Assembly (NCBI GenBank): GCA_023415235.1
Contig: JAEZLP010000008.1
Location: 1 to 64,000 of the forward strand
Direction of reading: 5' to 3'
DNA length: 64,000 bases
Origin: Bacillota bacterium
Lineage (GTDB): Bacteria > Bacillota > Clostridia > Peptostreptococcales > Anaerovoracaceae
The notes below the pieces were generated by a model. It saw nothing but the letters and a program-made list of their open reading frames with translations. It did not search any database and had not been told where the DNA came from. A program made the position numbers and the translations under genes. The stretch's first letter is position 1. Every line of letters begins with the position of its first letter. Below are positions 53,672 through 60,766 of this stretch, one piece after another.

Positions 53672-53731
53672 AAAAAAAAACGCGGCGCAATCCTCGGGGC
53701 AATGATGGCTGTCCCTTTCGGCGCGCCGTGT
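53672..53731 (-). terminator. terminator after the second SASP gene
   Basis: A long hairpin closed by CACGGCGC/GCGCCGCG with T9 on the minus strand, 37 bp past the SASP stop codon; a smaller stem CCACGG/CCGTGG precedes it. Confidence 0.75.
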
Positions 53732-53767
53732 TTCAGGGCTTTCAAACCACGGTCTCCTGCCGTGGCG

Positions 53768-53956
53768 TCACATTTTCATACTTTTCTCAGGCAACTTTCT
53801 TTCAGCCAATTCCACCAGGGTTCTCGTGATATCGCCGTTGGCTCTTGAGGTAACTTTCCCCCTGTCAATGTCTTCAAAATCCTCCACGCCGTATTGATGG
53901 GCAATTTCCGATTTCATACGATCGATTTCTGCATTCTGTCTTAAAGAAAGCTTCAT
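53768..53956 (-). CDS. alpha/beta-type small acid-soluble spore protein
   Basis: A 62-residue SASP-like protein. The family pattern is visible as RMKSEIAHQYGV (first helix) and DRGKVTSRANGDITRTLVELAE (second helix), with the GPR cleavage region before. These proteins coat DNA in the forespore and protect it from UV and heat. It is more diverged than its neighbour. ATG with AAGGAGG upstream. No separate promoter was seen; it may be read from the SASP gene upstream past a terminator. Confidence 0.85.
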   Translation of the reverse strand: MKLSLRQNAEIDRMKSEIAHQYGVEDFEDIDRGKVTSRANGDITRTLVELAERKLPEKSMKM

Positions 53957-53992
53957 TATTTTCCTCCTTAACCGCATTGGTGCCCGAAAATA

Positions 53993-54027
53993 AAATCAGC
54001 TTATGGATCTTATTCATAAGCTGATTT
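53993..54027 (-). terminator. terminator between the two SASP genes
   Basis: ATCAGCTTATG/CATAAGCTGAT with a 9-nt loop and a TTTTATTTT tail on the minus strand. Confidence 0.8.
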
Positions 54028-54049
54028 ATCATTAATTATAACTTTTTAC

Positions 54050-54259
54050 CTATTTTCCTGCTAACTGCTGTTCTGCCATTTCTACTAATCTCTTTGTCAT
54101 ATAACCGCCAACGTAACCATTCTGTCTAGCAGTAAGATTTCCCTTATCCATTGAATCATAGTTGGAAATTCCAAGTTCGTTAGCAATCTCAGTCTTCATG
54201 TTGTTTAATCCATTCTTTGCGCCTGGCTTTACTAAGTTGTTGCTGCTATTGCTTGCCAT
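54050..54259 (-). CDS. alpha/beta-type small acid-soluble spore protein
   Basis: A 69-residue canonical SASP: GLNNMKTEIANELGI with the GPR protease site, and GNLTARQNGYVGGYMTKRLVEMAEQQL in the DNA-binding helix. ATG after AAAGGAGGTG. A weak forespore sigma-G-like promoter (TGAAGA, 18 bp, CAAAATT) lies upstream. It marks the organism as a spore former. Confidence 0.95.
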   Translation of the reverse strand: MASNSSNNLVKPGAKNGLNNMKTEIANELGISNYDSMDKGNLTARQNGYVGGYMTKRLVEMAEQQLAGK

Positions 54260-54375
54260 TTATATTCACCTCCTTTGTGGTATTAATTTAACCTGCGGAA
54301 GGTTTAATATAACAAGTAAATTTTGCATACTCTACCTGGGTTTTCTTCACTTTTTAAACTAATTAAACAATTGAT

Positions 54376-54576
54376 CTACCGGTCGAAAAGTTCTTTCAGA
54401 TTTGTTTTGACTACCATGTCACCGGGATGATATCCGCAGTGATCGCAAAGATAATCATAGGCCGAGCATGCTCTTAAACCATGAAATCCGCCATAACAGT
54501 TGATTTCCTTATTATGTGCCGCCACATTGCCATTGAGCGCTTTCAAAGCCGATTGTTCGGTCCATTGATGCTGCAT
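54376..54576 (-). CDS. small Cys/His-containing protein of unknown function
   Basis: A 66-residue protein with four Cys and several His (CYGGFHGLRACSAYDYLCDHCGYHPGD), which could bind a metal. ATG 6 nt after GGAGG, a strong site that supports translation. It lies with the SASP and Ku genes, suggesting a sporulation role by position only. I do not recognise the family. Confidence 0.6.
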   Translation of the reverse strand: MQHQWTEQSALKALNGNVAAHNKEINCYGGFHGLRACSAYDYLCDHCGYHPGDMVVKTNLKELFDR

Positions 54577-54590
54577 AAAATCACCTCCGT

Positions 54591-54712
54591 TTTTAGTATT
54601 TCTAAAAAATTAAATTCTATGACTCCGATATTACGATTCTTCCAGAATCCGGATGGTTTTCTTATCACCGGAAATTCGAAGAATAATTTACCTGATATTT
54701 CTAATACTAAAA
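54591..54712. repeat. inverted repeat flanking an AT-rich segment
   Basis: TTTTAGTATT (54591-54600) and AATACTAAAA (54703-54712) bound an about 100-bp segment with its own CCGG-based symmetry. It may be chance, a structured leader, or a tiny mobile relic. Confidence 0.25.
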
Positions 54713-54808
54713 TAAACTGCGCCCGAAGCCTTCTTGACAGGAACGCATGAATCAAGGCAGACGACGGGCTCACATTGACGATAGCGAAAAACGGAAAGGG
54801 GTATGGTA

Positions 54809-55624
54809 ATGGCTGTATCGCACAAAGGAGCTATTTCATTCGGCTTGGTCTACATTCCTGTTGCCCTGTATACGGCAACCACGGATAATGATATCCATTT
54901 CAACCAGCTTCACAGGGAGGATCATTCCAGAATCAGATATAAAAAGACCTGCGCCCACTGCGGCAAGGAGGTTACCGCCGGCGACATCGTCAAGGGCTTT
55001 GAATATGACAAGGACAAATATGTTGTCGTGACCAACGACGACTTCGAGAAGATCAAAACGGAGAAGGACAAGACCATCCAGATCATCCATTTCGCCGATC
55101 TGGACTCCATCAACCCGATTTATTACGAAAAATCCTATCATACGGTGCCTGAAACAGGCGGTGAAAAAGCCTTTGAACTGCTGCGCACCGCCATGAAGGA
55201 GGAAAACAAAGTGGCAATCGCCAAAACGGTCATGGGCAACAAGGAAACTCTCCTTGCGATTATCCCGGCACAGGATAACATTCTCATCAGCACCATGTTT
55301 TTCGAGGATGACATCAAGGAACTGCCCAAATCCTACACAAGGCCCGAGTTGAACGAAAGCGAGCTTGCCATGGCAAAAACGCTGATCCAGTCCATGGTGA
55401 AACCCTTTGATCCCTCGCTTTACAAGGATGAGTATCAGGAACGTCTTCGAGCGCTGATTGAAACGAAAATTGCTGGCAAGGAAATCGTCGCTCCGAAAGA
55501 CGAGGAGCCAAGCAACGTAATCGATCTGATGGATGCTTTGAAACGCAGCATCGAGCAGAATCAAGTGTCAGCGACCCCGAAGAAAAAACGGACTCCTGCA
55601 AAAAGAGCGCAGCCCGGAGCCTAA
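54809..55624 (+). CDS. non-homologous end joining protein Ku
   Basis: A 271-residue bacterial Ku. SHKGAISFGLVYIPVALY at the N-terminus, HREDHSRIRYKKTCAHCGKEV (Cys pair), GFEYDKDKYVVVTNDDFEKIK and YEKSYHTVPETGGEKAFELLR fit the family; the tail is basic (TPKKKRTPAKRAQ). It binds broken DNA ends and recruits LigD. No ligD is in the window. ATG 7 nt after AAAGGGG; an ATG two codons earlier is too close to the ribosome site. Neighbouring SASP genes suggest use in spores, as in B. subtilis. Confidence 0.95.
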   Translation: MAVSHKGAISFGLVYIPVALYTATTDNDIHFNQLHREDHSRIRYKKTCAHCGKEVTAGDIVKGFEYDKDKYVVVTNDDFEKIKTEKDKTIQIIHFADLDSINPIYYEKSYHTVPETGGEKAFELLRTAMKEENKVAIAKTVMGNKETLLAIIPAQDNILISTMFFEDDIKELPKSYTRPELNESELAMAKTLIQSMVKPFDPSLYKDEYQERLRALIETKIAGKEIVAPKDEEPSNVIDLMDALKRSIEQNQVSATPKKKRTPAKRAQPGA

Positions 55625-55650
55625 TCGCCCGGGCCTCGCTCTTATTCTTT
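55603..55650 (+). terminator. terminator after ku
   Basis: AAGAGCG-GCCCGG/CCGGGC-CGCTCTT overlaps the ku stop codon and is followed by ATTCTTTATT. Confidence 0.75.
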
Positions 55651-55666
55651 ATTCGTCCGCCTTTCG

Positions 55667-55960
55667 TCATTCGTCCGCCGTATGTCCCCGCAGAAATTGA
55701 GACTGGTTGTCATGATACGGCAGCGACGGCTTTGCGTTTTCGATCATTCTGCGGTACTGGGAATCGTCTTCGCTTAGCAAAGTCTGATGGCCTACCGCGC
55801 TGTAGAGCTGACGTGATACGTTTCCGTCGTTCTCCAGCTGCGCCATGGCAGGATCGGAATCCGTTCCTCCACGTGCCATCAGGTTGTCCGCGGCCTTTGC
55901 GATCTCGATTTCATCCTTCTTTTTCTGTATATCGGCAAGTTTCTTTAATCGTTCATCCAT
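55667..55960 (-). CDS. small hydrophilic protein of unknown function
   Basis: A 97-residue charged protein, helical at the N-terminus (DERLKKLADIQKKKDEIEIAKAADNLMARG) and loosely structured after. No membrane segment and no known motif. ATG 6 nt after AGGAGG, which is strong evidence for expression. It is convergent with ku. Function unknown; the spore neighbourhood is the only hint. Confidence 0.6.
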   Translation of the reverse strand: MDERLKKLADIQKKKDEIEIAKAADNLMARGGTDSDPAMAQLENDGNVSRQLYSAVGHQTLLSEDDSQYRRMIENAKPSLPYHDNQSQFLRGHTADE

Positions 55961-56087
55961 TCTATCGCCTCCTGACAATAATATAACCAAAAGAAATCGG
56001 TCCTATGTATAAAGTTTTTCCATGTTTTGCCGATAAAACAGATATGAAGTACATTATTGATGACTTCCGAAGGAAAGGAGGAGTTTT

Positions 56088-56687
56088 ATGATCAATCAGA
56101 TTCATACCGGTCAGCGATACGGCGTCGCCGGTTCACCAACAGCTTCCGGTCAGGCCGCAGCGGAAAAACCTTCCGAAAAATCGCAGCCCGTTCAGGGCAC
56201 CAGGGCCGATACCATAGAGATCGGAGCAAAGCAGGAAGCCTCCGTCACCTATCCGAGAATTACAAATAAAAAACTCGATGCATCGGAAATCGAAGCTCTG
56301 AAAGCCGAAGCCGAAGCGGCAACGGAAAATCTGCGAAAGCTGGTCGAGCAGCTGATTTTAAGGCAGGACAAGAACTATAAGATTTCTTCGGAGCCCGATG
56401 CGCTTGCACAGCTGGGAATTACCACGGCGGATGTGGAAGCGGCGAAGGAGGCGATCTCCGAAGACGGTGAATTTGGAGTTAAGGCGGTAAGCAACAGACT
56501 GGTTGATTTCGCCATAGCCATATCCGGCGGCGATAAATCCAAGCTGTCCGAATTGGTTGCGGCGATCGATGAAGGCTTCGCAGCTGCCAGAAAAGCGCTG
56601 GGCGGCGAGCTTCCGGAGATCTGTCGGCAAACCTATGATGAGACCATGAGAAAGCTGAATGCCTGGGCGAATGAATCAGATTCATAG
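56088..56687 (+). CDS. uncharacterised helical protein
   Basis: A 199-residue soluble protein. The first 60 residues are Ala/Ser/Glu-rich and probably disordered; the rest is helical and ends in a conserved-looking block (VDFAIAISGGDKSKLSELV, then ALGGELPEICRQTYDETM). I recall similar C-terminal blocks in unnamed clostridial proteins but no function. ATG with AAAGGAGGAG upstream. Monocistronic, with a good terminator directly after. Confidence 0.65.
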   Translation: MINQIHTGQRYGVAGSPTASGQAAAEKPSEKSQPVQGTRADTIEIGAKQEASVTYPRITNKKLDASEIEALKAEAEAATENLRKLVEQLILRQDKNYKISSEPDALAQLGITTADVEAAKEAISEDGEFGVKAVSNRLVDFAIAISGGDKSKLSELVAAIDEGFAAARKALGGELPEICRQTYDETMRKLNAWANESDS

Positions 56688-56693
56688 CCCTGA

Positions 56694-56746
56694 AACAAGA
56701 TTCGAACATTTTGTAATTTATTACCATGTTCGGGTCTTGTTTTTTG
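56694..56746 (+). terminator. terminator after the 56088-56687 gene
   Basis: AACAAGA-CGAACAT/ATGTTCG-TCTTGTT followed by TTTTTTG. Confidence 0.85.
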
Positions 56747-56860
56747 ATGCGAGAGAAATGTCGGGCGAAATGTCAAGAGGTAAAAGTGTTTATTTTGCAC
56801 CATTTTTTCAAAAATAGCTCCTTTACAAGAGGTCGGATACGTTGTATAATAAACACTAAT

Positions 56861-56937
56861 CGGGGTGTGGCTCAGTTTGGTAGAGTGTTGCGTTCGGGAC
56901 GCAAAGGCCGCCGGTTCAAGTCCGGCCACTCCGACCA
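56861..56937 (+). tRNA. tRNA-Pro (anticodon CGG)
   Basis: A 77-nt cloverleaf. Acceptor stem CGGGGTG/CACTCCG, anticodon stem TTGCG/CGCAA with loop TTCGGGA (anticodon CGG), T-loop GTTCAAG and an encoded CCA end. A TATAAT-like sequence lies about 17 bp upstream. Confidence 0.95.
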
Positions 56938-56966
56938 TTTTCTTTTTTTATAGCCAGATTCCATCT

Positions 56967-57044
56967 CGGGGTGTAGCGCAGCTTGGTCAGCGTGCTTGAC
57001 TGGGGGTCAAGAGGTCGGGAGTTCAAATCTCCCCACTCCGACCA
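56967..57044 (+). tRNA. tRNA-Pro (anticodon GGG)
   Basis: A 78-nt cloverleaf with the same acceptor stem as the gene 29 bp upstream. Anticodon stem CTTGA/TCAAG with loop CTGGGGG (anticodon GGG), T-arm GGGAG-TTCAAAT-CTCCC, encoded CCA. The two genes probably share one transcript. Confidence 0.95.
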
Positions 57045-57056
57045 ATAAAACAAAAT

Positions 57057-57079
57057 GTCACCTATATGGTGGCTTTTTT
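57057..57079 (+). terminator. terminator after the tRNA-Pro pair
   Basis: GTCACC/GGTGGC with a 5-nt loop and TTTTTTG. Confidence 0.8.
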
Positions 57080-57091
57080 GTTTTATATTGC

Positions 57092-57175
57092 AGGGGAGAT
57101 TTGAACTCGAAAGAGCGCGAATGCAACAAAACAGTTCTGTGAACTGTTTTGCAATGAGCGGCCCAGCCTCCGAGC
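57092..57175. repeat. tRNA-associated element with inverted T-arm fragment and perfect hairpin
   Basis: GGGGAGATTTGAACTC (57093-57108) is an exact inverted copy of the T-arm of the tRNA-Pro just upstream. It is followed by a perfect 11-bp hairpin CAAAACAGTTC-TGT-GAACTGTTTTG (57127-57151) and a GC-rich tail. I recall similar segments behind tRNA genes in other clostridia. It is noncoding; origin unknown. Confidence 0.5.
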
Positions 57176-57391
57176 TTTACTTTTTCCCTATAAATTTGTC
57201 ATTCCGGATGATTACAAAACCGAAGGAAGAAAACTTCTGAGCTCTGCGCTTTTCTTTTTCTGTATTCGGAAATAAAATATTTTTTCTAACCGTTTCGGAG
57301 AATATTTTCATTCGTCCATCAAAAAATAGGGTAAGGTTGGCTGAAACAATAACCGAAAGAAAATCAGACCGAGGAAAGGAAGGAAAATGCA

Positions 57392-57631
57392 ATGGCAAAA
57401 GATACTGCTCCAAAGCCGGATGACAGGCAAGACAATGTTGACAGGATCCAGTTCAACATCGATAGAACCATTGAGAACATGGAGATGGCCGAAGAAATGA
57501 TCAGCAGGACGGATAGCGAAAAAACCAAACGCGATCTGAAGGCAAAGAATGAAAGAAGAGAAGAAGCGCTGTCCGGAATGAGAGAAGAAATCAGGGATGA
57601 GGCCATCGATAAAAAGCGCGGCTACCGTTAA
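57392..57631 (+). CDS. tlp: small acid-soluble spore protein Tlp
   Basis: A 79-residue protein matching the Tlp family along its length: PDDRQDNVDRIQ, NTIEN-like RTIENMEMAEEMI, KAKNERREEALSGMREEIRDE and a C-terminal GYR. Highly charged and helical. Tlp is a minor SASP of the forespore core. ATG after AAGGAAGG. It has its own terminator downstream. Confidence 0.9.
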   Translation: MAKDTAPKPDDRQDNVDRIQFNIDRTIENMEMAEEMISRTDSEKTKRDLKAKNERREEALSGMREEIRDEAIDKKRGYR

Positions 57632-57691
57632 GCGGCTGCCCGTTGTTTCTTTTCAAAACGGGAAACAGCCGATTCGTGATCCCGAAAAAGC

Positions 57692-57727
57692 AGAAGGCAA
57701 ACCATAAGCGTCGGTTTGCCTTCTTTA
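57692..57727. terminator. bidirectional terminator between tlp and the SRAP gene
   Basis: GAAGGCAAACC/GGTTTGCCTTC with CTTTATTTC on the plus side and TGCTTTTTC on the minus side. Confidence 0.8.
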
Positions 57728-57758
57728 TTTCTTTGCAGTACACAATTCTCTTCCTGAT

Positions 57759-58331
57759 TTAACCCGCGATCTTCCTGATCAGGCTGGGATGCTCATGGAA
57801 CAGCAGGTCGTCGGTTTTCCGGAAATCGAAAATCCAATCCCCGATCCTGTCCTTGGGTATCACCACCGGCATCCGGTGATGAACCCCGGCTACCGACTCA
57901 TTTGCCTCCGTAGTCAAAATAACGAACCGGTTCTCTCCTTCAAACCGATGATATAGTCCGGCCATGTAGAGCATTCCCGAATCCGGCATGTTGAAAAGAT
58001 ACTTCTTTTTTTCCGCGTCCCACTCATAAAAGCCGGTGGATGGGATGATGCACCTTCTCTGCTCCAGATCGGAACTGAAAAGTTTCTTTTCCCGGGCGGT
58101 TTCCGATCGTGCGTTAATGATGACTCCCTTGCCCCGGAAGTTGGGGAAGCCCCATACCATAAGTCTCGGGATGACCAAATCTCTTTCCGGAAGCAGGATC
58201 GGCGCCAGATCGGTGGGGAAAATCTCTCCCGTCTTCATCCTTTCCAGCTGAATTTCATTGCTGATCTGATCGATGATTTCGTCGACCTCCTGCAGCTCCT
58301 TATCTGTAAAAAAAGTATATCTTCCGCACAT
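57759..58331 (-). CDS. SOS response-associated peptidase (YedK/HMCES family)
   Basis: A 190-residue SRAP protein. Cys2 of MCGRYTFF forms a covalent link to abasic sites in single-stranded DNA; other conserved residues are NARSET, GFYEW and HHRMPVVI. The start was set at the ATG 8 nt after GGAGG so that Cys becomes N-terminal; a start three codons earlier would spoil this chemistry. It protects abasic sites during replication. No LexA box was seen upstream. Confidence 0.93.
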   Translation of the reverse strand: MCGRYTFFTDKELQEVDEIIDQISNEIQLERMKTGEIFPTDLAPILLPERDLVIPRLMVWGFPNFRGKGVIINARSETAREKKLFSSDLEQRRCIIPSTGFYEWDAEKKKYLFNMPDSGMLYMAGLYHRFEGENRFVILTTEANESVAGVHHRMPVVIPKDRIGDWIFDFRKTDDLLFHEHPSLIRKIAG

Positions 58332-58416
58332 TTCTGCCACCTCCGTGAAATCGTTTTATCGTAAGCACATCCCGAAACATGTCGTTTTTCCTCTTTTTAT
58401 CCGGAAAGGTAATCAA

Positions 58417-58445
58417 TTGACGGCGGGAATCCGATGCTTTATTGT
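58417..58445 (+). promoter_or_regulatory. possible promoter of the 58484-59014 gene
   Basis: TTGACG, 17 bp, TATTGT on the plus strand, about 39 bp upstream of the start codon. Confidence 0.45.
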
Positions 58446-58483
58446 ACTAATAAAGGGTAAACGGGATAAAGGGGGAATTATTT

Positions 58484-59014
58484 ATGAGCAATCTGAATTC
58501 ATTCGTACATAACATGGAGGATCTCCTGGCGCTCTGCGGGCGAAGCATAGTCGTGCCGGATATGATCGCGCTGGAGGTCAACAGAATTCTAAGCATCCTG
58601 AACGACCACAATTTGGAGGGAAAGTATATTGTAACGGGCTGTGAAGCGCTGTCTGTCCTAGCAAGCGGCTTTCTCCGGAGCGGTTATGATTCCTTTATTA
58701 TAAATTATACCCTTCGAACCGGAATCAATCACCTGACTTCAGGATTCGGCAGCAAGGACGAGCTGATCAAATACTGTGAATTCTGTGTGGAATACGGCGA
58801 AGAAAATCTCAGAGCCATTGAAAACACATTATTGAAGCAGCTCGAGCTGGAGAACGGAATGACAAAGGATGAGATCTTCGCCCTGAACATCAGAAGACTA
58901 AAAAGAAATGATATCATCACCGTCCAGGATCAGATCACAAATTACATCAAGCTGTCCCTTCTGGTCAACTCTCTGAAAGACTTTTTTAAAGAGTATTACA
59001 AGGGGTTGAATTAA
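58484..59014 (+). CDS. uncharacterised helical protein
   Basis: A 176-residue soluble, mostly helical protein with scattered Cys (ALCGR, VTGCEAL, YCEFCVEYG). No known domain recognised. ATG with AAAGGGGG upstream and a plausible promoter. It is convergent with the HAD-like gene, with no clear terminator between them. Confidence 0.6.
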   Translation: MSNLNSFVHNMEDLLALCGRSIVVPDMIALEVNRILSILNDHNLEGKYIVTGCEALSVLASGFLRSGYDSFIINYTLRTGINHLTSGFGSKDELIKYCEFCVEYGEENLRAIENTLLKQLELENGMTKDEIFALNIRRLKRNDIITVQDQITNYIKLSLLVNSLKDFFKEYYKGLN

Positions 59015-59029
59015 GTCTGACAAAATCCT

Positions 59030-59500
59030 TCATAAAGCTTCAACCGACGACGGCAGATGGTCAATCCCTTTGAACTCTTTGACTACGATGGATTTTATGG
59101 AAGCCTTTATTTGCGGCTCAACATGTGTAATGCACATCTGCCAGCTGCCCCCAATGCTTCTGCAGTCATCCTCAATCAATATGTCGGGCCGGACACTTTC
59201 CACAATGTCCTTATATTTCTGCCTGCCCTCCCTGTAATAGAGCTTCGAGCCCGCAAATCCGTATCGAAGGAGCAAGCGGGCGATTTCTTCCGCATGCTTT
59301 CCTCTTCGGGACGTGCAATACAGTATTTCCGCCTCCTGCTGATTCCATGCACCGGTTAGATCGGCCGCATTGCCGATGGGAATATAGGTTCTGTGATTGT
59401 AGATGGTGAGCAGCGACTTGGGCTTTAAAACCGTTCCCTCTGCAAAGATCATGATTTTGATCTTTGAAGGTCGAGGTTCCTCCAGAGTGATATACGGCAA
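59030..59500 (-). CDS. HAD-like superfamily protein
   Basis: A 156-residue protein with a reduced HAD-like layout: IKIMIFAEGTVLKPKSL where a nucleophile Asp would normally sit (here AEG, so the first Asp is missing), YCTSRRGKHAEEIARLL, and PDILIEDDCRSIGG matching the acidic motif IV. Loss of the nucleophile argues against normal phosphatase activity. TTG start with GGAGG 9 nt upstream. Function unknown. Confidence 0.65.
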   Translation of the reverse strand: MPYITLEEPRPSKIKIMIFAEGTVLKPKSLLTIYNHRTYIPIGNAADLTGAWNQQEAEILYCTSRRGKHAEEIARLLLRYGFAGSKLYYREGRQKYKDIVESVRPDILIEDDCRSIGGSWQMCITHVEPQIKASIKSIVVKEFKGIDHLPSSVEAL

Positions 59501-59580
59501 TGGTTTTTTCCTCCTGGCAATATCTTAGTTCCATTCTATAATAAGGATAACCGAAAGCAAATCTGGCAAATTAATTTTAT

Positions 59581-60021
59581 TTAATTCTGCAAAATCCGTG
59601 GATTCTTTTTGATTTTTATCATCTCAATTAATTCATCGGTATATTTCTCATCTTTAATCCTTATTAATAGCCATTTTCCATCGTGATATTACTTTGTTTC
59701 ATTAAAAATTTTAATCATATAATCACTAAATTCATTAATTCTTTTTTCAAATTGTTCAATCTCCTTTATACCATAAACAAGAAAACAAGAGAAACAATCT
59801 TTTTCCGGGAATAATGTAATTAATGTTTTTCCACTTTTCTTAAATCGTAACAGAACTCCATAGTTTTTGCCGCCATAGCAGACCTCTTTGCTAAAGCCAT
59901 AATTTCCTTCAATAAAAGTAATTATTTTATCAAATTCTTTTTCAACGGTATTTCCAATGAAATTGCGTATCTCTTCATAGGTTGGCAATGGTTCCTTATT
60001 ATGCATTCTCTCGTAATCCAT
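59581..60021 (-). pseudogene. DUF3788 family gene interrupted by a stop codon
   Basis: Residues 1-110 (PTYEEIRNFIG, FEGNYG-like FIEGNYGFSKEV, KTLITLFPEKDCF) match DUF3788. The frame stops at TAA (59689-59691) but continues in frame for 35 codons as YHDGKWLLIRIKDE... to a second TAA at 59581. Those residues are what I expect at the family C-terminus, so a single C-to-T change (CAA to TAA) is likely. A shortened but stable protein cannot be excluded. AT-rich surroundings suggest decay. Confidence 0.75.
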
Positions 60022-60104
60022 TTTTATATTAAACTCCTAATATTTATTTTCTATACTAATATTACTGAATGGCCCTCATTGCTTAATGAAGATTAACTGG
60101 TATG

Positions 60105-60341
60105 TCAACACCGCGAAGATTTCTTTGATTCATCAATTTTTTTGATGGTATCTTCACGAACAGCTTGTCGTAAAGATTTAAGATAATGAACCCACCCATA
60201 CAGCAGATTTTCTTCGGCCTGGTCATGAGCCTGGTTCTTTTCAAAAGTAGGTTCAGGCGGCCTTCACATGTAAAGCTTTTTAACTTCACACTCTATTACC
60301 TTGTATAAATCGGTTCGCCCTGTCAAATTTGTAATATAGAA
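60105..60341 (-). pseudogene. decayed coding remnant of unknown family
   Basis: In one minus-strand frame the stretch LTGRTDLYKVIECEVKKLYM, a TGA (60264-60266), then about 52 codons (RPPEPTFEKNQAHDQAEENL ... ESKKSSRC) to a TGA at 60105. Composition and codon use look coding, but there is no start or ribosome site. Possibly the remains of a gene; family not recognised. Confidence 0.35.
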
Positions 60342-60502
60342 ATTAAAAAGGGCAATACCTTCTAAGCATTACCCCCGAATGTCCTTACCTATTTCAACTA
60401 ATTACAGTTTACGCCCGGTTATTCAATATTTCAACATATTTTAACAATAGTAAAATATTGGCGAAATCAAAAAAGGAATTCGGATTCTTTCTCCTGTTTA
60501 TG

Positions 60503-60766
60503 CTACATTTTGTACAGCTCCCATCTGCAGTCGCTGACCAGGTATTTCAGCTCGTAAAGCTTCATGGTCCCGTCGATCTCACTCTGGCAGCGGTAGACAA
60601 AGGCCCTGATTCCGGCCGTCTTGATTTCATCCACGCTAATAATTTTATCCACACTAACCTTCCGGATCTGTCCGTCGCTGTCACTGTAACGAAACTTCAC
60701 CGGATGGGGCTTTTCTTTTGACTTGAACCAGACTGCGGCTTCAATCGGTTCTGCTAATATCTTCAC
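60503..60766 (-). CDS. small protein translationally coupled to DinB
   Basis: An 87-residue soluble beta-rich protein (KPHPVKFRYSDSDGQIRKV, FVYRCQSEIDGTMKLYELKYLV). GTG start overlaps the dinB stop as GTGA, with GGAGG upstream inside dinB, so it is certainly cotranslated. I recall similar small genes after dinB in clostridia, without a known role. It is probably SOS-induced, and an accessory of the polymerase is a reasonable guess. Confidence 0.75.
   Translation of the reverse strand: MKILAEPIEAAVWFKSKEKPHPVKFRYSDSDGQIRKVSVDKIISVDEIKTAGIRAFVYRCQSEIDGTMKLYELKYLVSDCRWELYKM

Noticed and set aside
54700..54802. Sigma-G promoter for ku
   Set aside because: Only a loose -35-like TGAATC with a poor -10 was found; not good enough to list.
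57177..57413. 78-codon minus-strand frame near tlp
   Set aside because: It overlaps the well-supported tlp start and noncoding DNA, with no ribosome site.
60083..60289. 68-codon minus-strand frame
   Set aside because: A different frame of the same DNA gives more protein-like sequence (reported as a remnant); this frame looks like a shadow.
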